Source: Clostridia bacterium
GTDB lineage: Bacteria > Bacillota_A > Clostridia > Christensenellales > UBA1242
Assembly (NCBI GenBank): GCA_028701635.1
Contig: JAQVQJ010000053.1
Coordinates: forward strand, 1-8,285
Reading direction: 5' to 3'
Length of the DNA: 8,285 nucleotides
Made by a program: the position numbers and the translations under genes. The notes beneath the pieces are model-generated. The model worked only from the letters and a program-made list of their open reading frames with translations, was not told the DNA's origin and searched no databases. Shown here piece after piece: positions 1-7,597 of the stretch (position 1 is the first letter of the stretch; each line of letters opens with the position of its first letter).

Positions 1-124
1 AGGCACGCATATTTCCAATATGAGGATAATAGTAAACTGTTGGTCCGCAAGTATACATCTTAACCGTGTTATTCTTCGGCTTTAATTCTTCCTTTTGTCT
101 AGTTAATGAATTATAGACTTTCAT
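1..124 (-). CDS. cysS: Cysteinyl-tRNA synthetase, N-terminal part (cut by the window edge)
   Basis: Class I aminoacyl-tRNA synthetase that charges tRNA-Cys with cysteine in the cytoplasm. Only the first 41 codons lie in the window, and the rest runs off the left edge. The minus-strand reading begins [13 protein letters not shown] and continues to [18 protein letters not shown]. It contains the Cys of the CGPTVY segment, which in this family is a zinc ligand next to the cysteine-binding pocket, and PHIGN, the class I HIGH signature. The ATG at 124 is preferred over the in-frame ATG at 130 because AAGGA then sits about 7 nt upstream, whereas it would abut the 130 ATG, and because the family usually begins directly with the 'KVYNSLT'-like strand. 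It lies 50 bp downstream of the DUF4132 gene on the same strand and may be read through from it. I saw no convincing promoter of its own. Confidence 0.93.
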   Translation of the reverse strand, partial: MKVYNSLTRQKEELKPKNNTVKMYTCGPTVYYYPHIGNMRA

Positions 125-130
125 TTTCAT

Positions 131-137
131 TTCCTTT
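131..137 (-). promoter_or_regulatory. Ribosome binding site of cysS
   Basis: The minus strand reads AAAAGGAA just before ATGAAAATG. AAGGA has correct spacing (about 7 nt) only for the second ATG, at 124, so it decides the start. It is one of only two clear Shine-Dalgarno sequences in the window. Confidence 0.7.
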
Positions 138-174
138 TACACTTAATTTTATATTCTAATATAGAAGAGTAGTG

Positions 175-2337
175 CTACTGAGCGGATTTTAAAATCGAGG
201 TCATACAATAATCAAAATATCTAGCTGGTAAATTCTTTGCAGAAATTGCATTTAATTTTGAATAAATATATTTTTCATTGTCCTTGATTAAATCACTAAA
301 TTTAACAAAATAAATATTCCCAAGATTAGAATAGGCCTGTGTTAATATGATAGGCTTATTAAATTCTAAAATACAAGATGTATTCAAATCTTTGTTGATA
401 TTTATTAGAGAGGTAAAGACTTTTTCATCTTCATCTTTATTGATAACAAAGCCATTTTCTTGGAGTTTATCAACAAAATCTTTTGTACTTACGAACATTC
501 CACTAAAATTACTAATTTCTATTACTTGTTGTTTAAAATCATTAGAGTCGAACTTTATATGTTTGAATTGTTCGAATAGCGGATCTTTAATTGAATCTAT
601 AATTTTCTCAAACCTATCATCTATATCAAGGGTATGTAGAATAGATATTTCAAAATTAGATTGTTCATCATCGAGTAACTTAACTTTATAAACTCTCTTT
701 CCATTTTCTAAAATAAATGCATTATAAAGTCTGCCATTTTTATATTCGCCCCAGATTAATTTTTCAAATAAAGACTTAAAAGGTTCGCTAGAAGACAAAA
801 TATCAAAATTTTTGTTGTTATATTTTCTATTATTGATAAAAGCCTCGAATAATCTATTCTTCTGTTTTTCAATATCATCAGTTTGTCCAATTGCAAGTTG
901 GTCATTTAAATCTTCAATATTTATTTTTGATTTTTTTGACAATATAACAAATATTTCATTTTTCCATTCCGGAGTTATATTTTCAGTTTCTTTAATATCA
1001 GGAAACAATTTCAAAATTTCGATTTTCCCGCTGTTTGTTAAACATTCTGTTAAATATTTTGCTTCTTTTTCTCTCCCTAACGAGAATAGGTTTGAGGCAA
1101 AATCAACAAGACTTTCTGTTAATGGCTCTTGACTGAAAAGAGAAATCATTCTAATTGCCCATTTTGCTTCTTTTATATCAGTTTTTTCTTTTAGAATGTC
1201 AAAGAGTTTAGATGAAAAATTATTAAGATCATTTTCATCAAAAATATTTTTTAAATATTCTAGATTTTTTAAATTGTTTAGATTTTTTTCTTCTTTAAAA
1301 AGGTTAATTAAATAGGTTATTGCAACATTTTCCGCTTCAAATCCACTTTTTAATTTCATTTCGAATTTATTAAAGGGAAGACCTAAGGTGCGTTCTTGTG
1401 GTTCTTTAACTTTTCTGCGAGCAGCATATAAAAATTGTTTTTCGCTTTTTGCATCTGGACTTTCCATAATTTCTAACCTTTCAGCAATAATGGTTCTCAA
1501 ACTTTCATTTGAAGCTCTGTCATACATATCTTTCAATCTTGTTAAGGCTTCATTATCTTTACCAAAAGATAAAAATACACATGCGATTCGCTCTCTAACA
1601 TCGTCGGAAATTGTGTCCAAAAGTCTTTTATCTAATTCAAGAAATGTTTCTCTTTTATATTTCTTTAATATATGAGTATTTAATTCCTCATTAAGATTAT
1701 TTTCAGAAATAAAATCATCAATCAGCATTTTAATGCCTCTTGCTGTGTTAAAATCTGTAATCATTTCTAAAATTTTATATTTATCTTCAATATTAGAATT
1801 AATATAGTCTAATGTCCAAGCTTCATTCTCATTGAAAAAGTTTTGCATAAATTCAATAGCAGGTCGTTTCCAAGTGAAAAGAGATTCTGTCTTTTCGCTT
1901 TCAAATGCTTTTAAAATGAGAGGAAGATATAAATTTTTTTCGATATTGCAATCCTTTACAATTTCAATAAATCTATCAAAATATCTTTCTAAATAATTGT
2001 AAACTTCTTTATTGCTAACATATTTTATTTGTCCAATTTGTCCAACAAATATCTTTCTAACAAAATGAAAAACAGCCTCGAAATTCTGTTTTATTAAAAG
2101 TAGTCTAATAAAATTATTCAATGCAAAGGAATAGTTTCTTAATTGAAAAATTAAGTCTGAAAAATCATCAAGAATTTTATAATCCTTGGATAGCTCGCCT
2201 ATATTTTCAACCAAGGAGTTTAGTTCTTCCTCGGTTAGATTAGTTTTTACAAATTTTTCAATATCAATTTGTTCCTTGAAATTGAAAATTTTATTTAATT
2301 TATCTTCTATTTGCTTTATTTCTCTTAGTATTTCCAT
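175..2337 (-). CDS. DUF4132-family protein (MolR/YehI-like C-terminal region)
   Basis: A large, apparently cytoplasmic protein of 720 residues with no signal peptide or membrane segment. Residues 1-320 are helix-rich and match nothing I recognise. Residues 330-445 look like alpha-helical HEAT-type repeats, as in other DUF4132 proteins. Residues about 495-715 fit the DUF4132 domain: KLIWGEYKNGRL at 526-537 matches its 'L(V/I)WG.Y..G.L' entry, followed by the 'HTLDIDD' segment, 'FSGMFVS', and a tail NLPARYFDYCMTSI like the usual '(P)PRVFSEVMRDL' ending. Related proteins such as E. coli MolR/YehI are longer and often carry a WGR domain, which I do not see here. The molecular function of the family is not established. 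It follows the M50 protease gene by 27 bp but has its own strong promoter, and it has no Shine-Dalgarno sequence. The family assignment comes from recalled motifs only and needs a profile search. Confidence 0.75.
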   Translation of the reverse strand: MEILREIKQIEDKLNKIFNFKEQIDIEKFVKTNLTEEELNSLVENIGELSKDYKILDDFSDLIFQLRNYSFALNNFIRLLLIKQNFEAVFHFVRKIFVGQIGQIKYVSNKEVYNYLERYFDRFIEIVKDCNIEKNLYLPLILKAFESEKTESLFTWKRPAIEFMQNFFNENEAWTLDYINSNIEDKYKILEMITDFNTARGIKMLIDDFISENNLNEELNTHILKKYKRETFLELDKRLLDTISDDVRERIACVFLSFGKDNEALTRLKDMYDRASNESLRTIIAERLEIMESPDAKSEKQFLYAARRKVKEPQERTLGLPFNKFEMKLKSGFEAENVAITYLINLFKEEKNLNNLKNLEYLKNIFDENDLNNFSSKLFDILKEKTDIKEAKWAIRMISLFSQEPLTESLVDFASNLFSLGREKEAKYLTECLTNSGKIEILKLFPDIKETENITPEWKNEIFVILSKKSKINIEDLNDQLAIGQTDDIEKQKNRLFEAFINNRKYNNKNFDILSSSEPFKSLFEKLIWGEYKNGRLYNAFILENGKRVYKVKLLDDEQSNFEISILHTLDIDDRFEKIIDSIKDPLFEQFKHIKFDSNDFKQQVIEISNFSGMFVSTKDFVDKLQENGFVINKDEDEKVFTSLININKDLNTSCILEFNKPIILTQAYSNLGNIYFVKFSDLIKDNEKYIYSKLNAISAKNLPARYFDYCMTSILKSAQ

Positions 2338-2344
2338 AACTTAA

Positions 2345-2372
2345 AGTATATCAAAGATTTTAGCTTAATCAA
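2345..2372 (-). promoter_or_regulatory. Sigma-A promoter of the DUF4132 gene, placing the TSS at the start codon
   Basis: On the minus strand there is a -35 TTGATT (2372-2367), a 16-bp spacer ending in TGA (extended -10), and a -10 TATACT (2350-2345). Seven bases separate the -10 from ATG at 2337, so transcription should begin at about 2338-2337. The -35 overlaps the stop codon of the upstream M50 gene. No Shine-Dalgarno sequence exists upstream, which is consistent with a leaderless mRNA. Confidence 0.65.
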
Positions 2373-3207
2373 AGTTTTTAGTAACAATTAAATCATCAAA
2401 GTTATTTTGTAGCGAACGCTTTTCTAAAATCCTTCTAAACTGTGCTTCGGTTACTAATTTTAGCTTTTGATTCGGGTAAATAACGTAGATGATATTATAT
2501 TTTTGATGATTAATTTCTGGAAGAATTTTATAAAATGGAGTTGAAGAAGGTACGCAAAAGTTTTTAACACTCATAGGTCGATTTTTATTTAATTTTTTAT
2601 TTAAAAGAGAGGAGTATTTCCCTTGAAATCTTCCCTCAATAGTACTCATAAAAAGGAAAATCGATATTATACACAGTGAAAAATTAATACTTAAAAAAAT
2701 AGAAAAAATGAAGAGAATTAAAAAAATTAGTGAAAAAATTACGTTAAGTGTACAGGCAATTCTATAGACTTTTTTGGGCTTATATTTCATTCTTAAAAAG
2801 CCGGTTAAAATTCGTCCACCATCAAGAGGATAGGAGGGCAGAAGATTAAAAATTGCAATTGAAAAATTTGCAAGAGCAAAAGTGTAAGAGTAAACATAAG
2901 TTATAGGATAAAACCACCACAAAGCCATTGTTCCAAGAATTAAAAAAATATTAACCAAAGGACCTGCAAAAGCGATTTTTATTTCATCTTTTGGATTAAA
3001 CGAAAACTCTTCAAAAGAAAGGCAAGCACCAAAAGGCAAAATCCATATTTTATCAAGCCTATACCCTAATTTTTTTGCAACGAAAGCATGTCCCAATTCG
3101 TGCAGAATTATTGCGATTAAATAAGGTAGAATAATTGAGCTATATCCTGTTAAAATAAGCAAAATAAAAACAAATAGGGTAGCAGGGTGAATGCGTAAAT
3201 TTCTCAC
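2365..3207 (-). CDS. SpoIVFB-like M50 (site-2) intramembrane zinc metalloprotease
   Basis: A multi-pass membrane protease of the site-2 protease family, which cleaves substrates within the membrane. HELGH at residues 36-40 is the HExxH zinc/catalytic motif. NLLPSYPLDGGR at 121-132 supplies the conserved Asp129 ligand. LPFG at 57-60 and FAGPLVN at 80-86 are also typical of the SpoIVFB subgroup. Hydrophobic stretches cover about 8-35, 80-122 and 150-190. A soluble tail of about 60 residues (about 220-280) resembles the short CBS-like C-terminal domain of SpoIVFB. The length (280) fits the family. The start is GTG at 3207: the frame is closed by TAA just upstream, and MRNLRIHP matches the usual 'RIHP' opening. 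There is no Shine-Dalgarno sequence. SpoIVFB normally processes pro-sigma-K during sporulation with SpoIVFA and BofA, but neither is nearby, so the substrate here is unknown. Confidence 0.88.
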   Translation of the reverse strand: MRNLRIHPATLFVFILLILTGYSSIILPYLIAIILHELGHAFVAKKLGYRLDKIWILPFGACLSFEEFSFNPKDEIKIAFAGPLVNIFLILGTMALWWFYPITYVYSYTFALANFSIAIFNLLPSYPLDGGRILTGFLRMKYKPKKVYRIACTLNVIFSLIFLILFIFSIFLSINFSLCIISIFLFMSTIEGRFQGKYSSLLNKKLNKNRPMSVKNFCVPSSTPFYKILPEINHQKYNIIYVIYPNQKLKLVTEAQFRRILEKRSLQNNFDDLIVTKNFD

Positions 3208-3236
3208 ATATTTAATTTATGAGCAAACACATTTAA

Positions 3237-3271
3237 AAAGACTTCGTTATTACGAAGTCCTTTGTTTTTTT
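3237..3271 (+). terminator. Intrinsic-terminator-like stem-loop in a divergent promoter region
   Basis: Bases 3240-3247 (GACTTCGT) pair perfectly with 3252-3259 (ACGAAGTC) around a TATT loop. The structure is followed on the plus strand by CTTTG and seven T residues (3265-3271). AAA at 3237-3239 can extend the stem against TTT at 3261-3263 with one bulged C. Read on the minus strand, the same stem is followed by five T residues, so it could act in both directions, more weakly on that side. No plus-strand gene in this window ends upstream of it, so its target transcript is unclear: perhaps an antisense or small RNA, an attenuator in the M50 leader, or a relic. Confidence 0.7.
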
Positions 3272-3289
3272 AAATAATATACATAGAAT
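3262..3289 (+). promoter_or_regulatory. Possible promoter of the sugar symporter gene
   Basis: TTGTTT (3262-3267), a 16-bp spacer and TAGAAT (3284-3289) would give a start near 3296 and a 37-nt leader. An alternative -10, TAAAAT at 3304-3309, lacks a good -35. The -35 lies within the T-tract of the stem-loop, so the match may be fortuitous. Confidence 0.3.
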
Positions 3290-3332
3290 TCTTGTACGAC
3301 TAATAAAATTCAAGTAAGCATAAGTTACTAAT

Positions 3333-4700
3333 ATGAAAGTCACTTGGCGGGATAAATTCTATTACGGCATTGGTAATTTAGGCTATTCAACTATTGCATC
3401 GACACTATCAAATTTTATGATGTTTTTTGGAACCAGCGTGCTTGGAGTTTCAGGAATTTTAATGGGTTTAGCAATTTCTATTAGTGTTGTTTGGGATGCA
3501 GTATCTGATCCTATTGTGGGATATTATTCCGACAATTCAAACTCAGCTCTTGGGAAACGCCACTCTTTTATTCTTGTTGGAATTTTAGGAATGTGTGCCA
3601 TTAATTTAGTGATTTGGCTTATTCCAGTTTCTGCGCCAGAAGGAATAAAATTTGTTTGGATACTTTTTTCTTTGCTATCAGTACAAACATTTTGCACATT
3701 GTTTTCAACTCCATATTTAGCACTTGGACTTGATATGACAAATGACCCTCACCAACAAACATCAATACAATGTACAAAAACAATCTTTTTTTTATTAGGA
3801 ATGATGTTGCCGACTACGTTTATGTTTTTGTTTATGCCTTCTAGTGCTGGAACGCAAGGTCAATTATTAGCACAGGGTTATATTAACATCGCATACGCCG
3901 CTTCTTCAATATGTTTAGTGTTTGGGCTTATTACTTTTTTTGGCACTATAAAATGGGGAACAAAGTTTGTTTGCAGTAGTTATAAAACTGAATTTAAAAA
4001 GGAAAAAATCTCTTCAATTTTTAATGATTATTTTAAGCTTATAAAGAAAAAAAATTATCGAAATATTATCTTTGGATATGCGATTAGTATAGTTGCATCA
4101 ACAACTATTACCGCATCAGGTTTGCATATGTTTACATATTGTTTTCACTTTAATTCTCAACAAATATCAATGGTTATGGGGTCTTTGCTGGTTGGTGCTA
4201 TTTTATCGCAACTTTTTTGGGGAGCACTATCTAAAAAAATTGGTAAAAAGATGTCATTAATTCGTGGGCTTTCAATAGGAATTCTGGGGATAATATTAGT
4301 TTGGGGTATTTTTACAATTAGAGGATTTTTAACTACTGAAACGCTTTTATATGTAACAATGCCAATCATTTTTATAATTGGATTTGGAACAGGCGTTTTG
4401 TATTCATTCCCAATATCTATACTTTCGGACATAATGGCAGCAGATAAAGAATTGATTGGAAAAAATAAATATGGAACTTATTCCAGTATGGCAACATTAA
4501 CTTTCAAAATGTCCGATGCATTTTCTTTAATGGTTATAGGAATTGTATTAGACTTAATTAAATTTTCTGCTGCATCTCCCGTTCAGCCACTTTCAGTTCA
4601 AAAAGGATTAGGTCTATTGGTTATATTAGGTGCTATAATTTCACTTGGACTTTCTATTCTTGTTTATAATAAATATAAAGAAACAAGCCCTGAAGCTTAA
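3333..4700 (+). CDS. GPH-family sugar:cation symporter (MFS superfamily)
   Basis: An integral membrane secondary transporter of 455 residues with about 12 hydrophobic segments, as expected for the glycoside-pentoside-hexuronide:cation symporter family (MelB, XynB/YicJ, GusB relatives). The N-terminus MKVTWRDKFYYGIGNLG is the usual amphipathic entry ('W.dk..YG.GdfG'). The family signature is clear: WDAVSDPIVGYYSDNS at residues 54-69, followed by LGKRHSF at 73-79. Asp55 and Asp59 correspond to the acidic cation-site region of MelB-type carriers. A charged cytoplasmic loop at about 212-240 separates the two halves. These carriers import mono- or oligosaccharides or glycosides with Na+ or H+. The substrate cannot be read from the sequence, and no glycoside hydrolase or sugar-specific regulator lies in the window to suggest one. 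It runs alone, divergent from the M50 gene, and the 110-bp gap after it has its own promoter. No Shine-Dalgarno sequence or terminator was seen. Confidence 0.88.
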   Translation: MKVTWRDKFYYGIGNLGYSTIASTLSNFMMFFGTSVLGVSGILMGLAISISVVWDAVSDPIVGYYSDNSNSALGKRHSFILVGILGMCAINLVIWLIPVSAPEGIKFVWILFSLLSVQTFCTLFSTPYLALGLDMTNDPHQQTSIQCTKTIFFLLGMMLPTTFMFLFMPSSAGTQGQLLAQGYINIAYAASSICLVFGLITFFGTIKWGTKFVCSSYKTEFKKEKISSIFNDYFKLIKKKNYRNIIFGYAISIVASTTITASGLHMFTYCFHFNSQQISMVMGSLLVGAILSQLFWGALSKKIGKKMSLIRGLSIGILGIILVWGIFTIRGFLTTETLLYVTMPIIFIIGFGTGVLYSFPISILSDIMAADKELIGKNKYGTYSSMATLTFKMSDAFSLMVIGIVLDLIKFSAASPVQPLSVQKGLGLLVILGAIISLGLSILVYNKYKETSPEA

Positions 4701-4760
4701 TAAGTAATTTATAAAGAAAGGTTTTATCAAAAATTAATGGAAAAGATTTGGGCGAAGTCC

Positions 4761-4789
4761 TTGGAAAATTGATTTTTTTATGTTAAAAT
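4761..4789 (+). promoter_or_regulatory. Sigma-A promoter of the gyrA-like gene
   Basis: TTGGAA (4761-4766), a 17-bp spacer and TAAAAT (4784-4789), preceded by TGT at 4781-4783 (extended -10). The predicted start is about 4796, leaving a 15-nt leader that carries the ribosome binding site. Confidence 0.65.
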
Positions 4790-4800
4790 TTTAAGAATTT

Positions 4801-4806
4801 GAGGGG
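4801..4806 (+). promoter_or_regulatory. Ribosome binding site that fixes the gyrA-like start at 4811
   Basis: GAGGGG lies 4 nt before ATG 4811. The in-frame TTG at 4799 is just upstream and overlaps this site, so TTG cannot use it. With transcription predicted from about 4796, a start at 4799 would also have no leader. Confidence 0.75.
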
Positions 4807-4810
4807 CTAC

Positions 4811-7555
4811 ATGAGTGATTTTACAAAAGATAACAACAAGAATGACGAAGAAAATATTATAATGCCGGGGCAAATGTGCTATGATGAATTAGACCCTATT
4901 ATTGAAAAAAAAGAAATTAAGCAAGCACAAAAAATAGCAGGGCAACTAAGTCTAATGGAATTAGATACTAATGGTAATAATAAGTCCAAGGGAAGTGAAA
5001 ATTTGGATAGAATTGACGACGAGAAAATTAATGATGAGATTAAATTAGAATCCTCACAAGAGGAAAATATTCTTGATGAAATTGAAAGAGATAAAAAATC
5101 TAGGAAAAGAGAAAGCAAGAAGAGTCAAATAAAGTTTGATTTAGACTCTGCTGGAAATGATAACAGAATTATTTTAAATGCACTTGAAGAAGTTTTGCAT
5201 AATTCTATGATTCCGTATACAGAGCATGTCGTTTTAGACAGGGCTCTTCCTCGTGTTGAAGATGGACTAAAACCAGTACAAAGAAGAATTCTCTATACTA
5301 TGTTAGAGTTGGGGCTTGAACCAGAAAAACAGTTTAGAAAGTCTGCCAGAATAGTTGGAGATTGCATGGGTAAATATCACCCGCATGGCGATAGTTCTGT
5401 TTATGATGCAATGGTTAGAATGTCGCAGAGTTTCTCTTTGAGAGAACCGCTTGTTCTAGGGCATGGAAACTTCGGCTCGATAGACGGAGATTCGGCGGCG
5501 GCTATGCGTTATACCGAGGCAAAATTAACTCCACTTGCAATGGAATTGCTAAAAGATTTAGAGAAAAATACAGTTGCATGGAATTTAAATTTCGATGATA
5601 CTTTAAAAGAACCGGCTACACTACCGGGAAAATTTCCAAACCTTCTTGTAAATGGAGCATCAGGAATTGCGGTTGGTGTTGCTACTAACATTCCGCCACA
5701 TAATTTAACTGAAGTTATAGAGGGTGTTATTGCATTTATAAATAATCCTAAAATAACTCTTGAAGAAATGATGAAAATTATAAAAGGGCCAGACTTCCCA
5801 ACGGGAGGTATAGTTTATGTTGGAAACGAATTAGAACAGGCATATAGAACGGGGAAAGGTAAAATAATAATTAGATCAAAGATAGATTTAGAAGAAAAGG
5901 CAGATAGAAAAACATTAGTTATTACTGAAATTCCATATCAAACTAATAAGGCGACACTTTTACAAAAAATTGCCGAGTTAAGAGAAAATAATAATAAAGG
6001 AATTTTAGCTGGCGTTGTTGAGATAAGAGATGAGTCGGACAGAAAAGGTATGCGCGCAATAATTCGTTTAAAGAAAGAAGCGAACGAAAAAATAATTCTT
6101 GATTATTTATATAGACAAACAGGATTAGAAACAACTTTCGGTATTAATATGGTTGCGATAGCGGGCGGAAAACCAAGACAAATGGGAATTTTGGAAATAA
6201 TTTCATACTACGCTGAATATCAAAGACAAGTTATTTATAGAAGAACTAAATATGATTTAGACCAAGCAAAAGAAAGGGCTCACATTTTAGAAGGGCTTTT
6301 AGTTGCTATCAAAAATATCGATGAAGTTATTAAAATTATTAAAGCCTCTGCATCTGTAAGCGATGCGAAGTTAAAATTAAGGGCAAAATTCCAGTTATCT
6401 GAGAAACAGGCTCAAGCAATTTTAGATATGCGACTTGCAAGACTTGTCAATCTGGAAGTAACAAAATTAATTGAAGAATTAAAACAATTAAAGGAAAGAA
6501 TAGCTCAATTAACAAAAATCTATGAAAGCAAAAAATTACAAAATAATGTTGTAAAAACCGAATTAAGCGAAATAAAAAGAAAATATAAATCAAATCGAAG
6601 AAGTGTTATAGATAAAAGAGAAAGAGTTGTAGAAACTACAAAAGTAAAAGAAGAGCCTATCGTTATTGAAAACGACGTGATTTTGGCTATTACGGCGGAT
6701 AATATGATTAAATCTATTTCTGTTAAGAACTATAACTTATCGCAAAAAGATGTTAATGAAAATACAACTCTTTCCTATGTTCATACACAACTTTTAACAG
6801 TTAAAAATACTAAAAAGATTTTAATTTTTACAGATAAAGGTAATTGTTATAAAACAATTGCAGATAATGTTCCAGATTCAAAATGGAGAGATAAGGGCGC
6901 ACAATTAAAAGCTATAGATAAGAAAATTTCTAGTGAAGAAAGTCCTGTAAAAATTATTGAAATGCCAGAAAACTTAGATAAAAAAGAATTGATTTTCTTT
7001 ACTGCTTCCGGTATGGTAAAACGTTCATCTCTAACAGATTATGACATTGCAAAATCTTATTTTCAAGCAATAAAAATGAAAGATGATGACAAGGTTATTA
7101 ATGTTGAATTTTATGAAGATAAGGGCTCAATATTGATTGTTTCAAAAAATACAATGGTATTAAATTTTGAAAAAACAGATATTCCTGTTCAAGGAAGAGT
7201 TACTGGCGGAGTTAAAGGAATTGGGTTAGATGATAGCGATAGTGTTATCTATGGAACTCAAATAACTAGAAGTGGTAATTTAACTATTATGACAGATAGG
7301 GGATTTGCAAAGAGTGTTCCGGTTGCTGAATTTGGACTATCTGCACGTTATCGTAAAGGTTTGCGAGCAATTTCATTAAATGGCAAAGGCAAAGGTCTTA
7401 TTTTTGCTGATTTCACAACAGAAAAAGATTATATAGCAATAAATTTAGGCGACAAGATTAAACTTGTTGAAGATATAGAAGTTGAAAATCGTTTAAGCGA
7501 GGGAAAACAAAAAATTAAAGAAAATATTTTATCAGCAAGCAAGTATTATTTCTAA
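4811..7555 (+). CDS. Type IIA DNA topoisomerase subunit A (GyrA/ParC-like) with long N-terminal extension
   Basis: The DNA breakage-reunion subunit of a type IIA topoisomerase, which passes duplex DNA through a double-strand break together with a GyrB/ParE ATPase. It has 914 residues from ATG 4811. Residues 1-115 are a charged, probably disordered extension. The core starts near 125 with [18 protein letters not shown], then [10 protein letters not shown] at 190-199, and [11 protein letters not shown] with catalytic Arg233-Tyr234. Numbering runs 112 ahead of E. coli GyrA. The quinolone-region positions equal to Ser83 and Asp87 are Ser195 and Asp199 (wild type). [12 protein letters not shown] and NIPPHNL follow. 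From about 620 the C-terminal beta-pinwheel shows about six blades, but the canonical GyrA box (QRRGGKG) is replaced by QKDVNEN at 645-651, and no acidic tail is present. This suggests a relaxing/decatenating, topo IV-like role rather than a true gyrase, so I give no symbol. No B-subunit gene is adjacent. Confidence 0.9.
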   Translation: MSDFTKDNNKNDEENIIMPGQMCYDELDPIIEKKEIKQAQKIAGQLSLMELDTNGNNKSKGSENLDRIDDEKINDEIKLESSQEENILDEIERDKKSRKRESKKSQIKFDLDSAGNDNRIILNALEEVLHNSMIPYTEHVVLDRALPRVEDGLKPVQRRILYTMLELGLEPEKQFRKSARIVGDCMGKYHPHGDSSVYDAMVRMSQSFSLREPLVLGHGNFGSIDGDSAAAMRYTEAKLTPLAMELLKDLEKNTVAWNLNFDDTLKEPATLPGKFPNLLVNGASGIAVGVATNIPPHNLTEVIEGVIAFINNPKITLEEMMKIIKGPDFPTGGIVYVGNELEQAYRTGKGKIIIRSKIDLEEKADRKTLVITEIPYQTNKATLLQKIAELRENNNKGILAGVVEIRDESDRKGMRAIIRLKKEANEKIILDYLYRQTGLETTFGINMVAIAGGKPRQMGILEIISYYAEYQRQVIYRRTKYDLDQAKERAHILEGLLVAIKNIDEVIKIIKASASVSDAKLKLRAKFQLSEKQAQAILDMRLARLVNLEVTKLIEELKQLKERIAQLTKIYESKKLQNNVVKTELSEIKRKYKSNRRSVIDKRERVVETTKVKEEPIVIENDVILAITADNMIKSISVKNYNLSQKDVNENTTLSYVHTQLLTVKNTKKILIFTDKGNCYKTIADNVPDSKWRDKGAQLKAIDKKISSEESPVKIIEMPENLDKKELIFFTASGMVKRSSLTDYDIAKSYFQAIKMKDDDKVINVEFYEDKGSILIVSKNTMVLNFEKTDIPVQGRVTGGVKGIGLDDSDSVIYGTQITRSGNLTIMTDRGFAKSVPVAEFGLSARYRKGLRAISLNGKGKGLIFADFTTEKDYIAINLGDKIKLVEDIEVENRLSEGKQKIKENILSASKYYF

Positions 7556-7562
7556 TAATTCT

Positions 7563-7591
7563 TTGATTTAAAACAAAATTTGTGCTAATAT
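7563..7591 (+). promoter_or_regulatory. Sigma-A promoter of the DUF4364 gene, placing the TSS on the start codon
   Basis: TTGATT (7563-7568), a 17-bp spacer and TAATAT (7586-7591), preceded by TGC (extended -10). Six bases separate the -10 from ATG 7598, so the standard position for +1 falls on the A of the start codon. No Shine-Dalgarno sequence exists upstream. Read-through from the gyrA-like gene, 42 bp upstream, is also possible because no terminator separates them. Confidence 0.7.
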
Positions 7592-7597
7592 TTAACA

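Larger units (their letters stand above)
3208..3332. other. Divergent intergenic region between the M50 protease and the sugar symporter
   Basis: These 125 bp separate a minus-strand gene (starting at 3207) from a plus-strand gene (starting at 3333). The region contains the stem-loop at 3240-3259 and weak promoter-like hexamers on both sides. For the M50 gene, a TAAATT at 3219-3214 (minus strand) lies 6 nt before the GTG but has no matching -35, so its promoter is unresolved. Neither flanking gene has a recognisable Shine-Dalgarno sequence. Confidence 0.6.

Noticed and set aside
128..130. ATG at 130 as the cysS start
   Set aside because: The Shine-Dalgarno sequence directly abuts it, and the ATG at 124 has correct spacing and matches the family N-terminus.
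154..166. TTCTA/TAGAA hairpin between the DUF4132 gene and cysS
   Set aside because: It is a five-pair AT-rich stem without a T-tract, too weak to call a terminator.
347..1675. Plus-strand open frames (347-691, 812-1132, 1388-1675) opposite the DUF4132 gene
   Set aside because: They are low-complexity, Ser/Phe/Leu-rich antisense readings of an AT-rich gene, with no ribosome sites or recognisable motifs.
3253..4762. 10-bp direct repeat CGAAGTCCTT at 3253-3262 and 4753-4762 flanking the transporter gene
   Set aside because: Tens of chance 10-mer matches are expected in an 8-kb window, the first copy is part of the terminator stem, and no other sign of insertion is present.
4799..4810. TTG at 4799 as the start of the topoisomerase subunit
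   Set aside because: It overlaps the ribosome binding site and lies 3 bases from the predicted transcription start. ATG 4811 fits both signals.
5390..5410. Possible quinolone-resistance changes in the topoisomerase subunit
   Set aside because: The equivalents of GyrA Ser83 and Asp87 are Ser and Asp, the susceptible-type residues.
4157..6134. Minus-strand open frames within the transporter and topoisomerase genes (4157-4432, 4879-5118, 5509-5691, 5943-6134)
   Set aside because: Each lies inside a well-supported coding gene on the other strand and shows no protein-like features.
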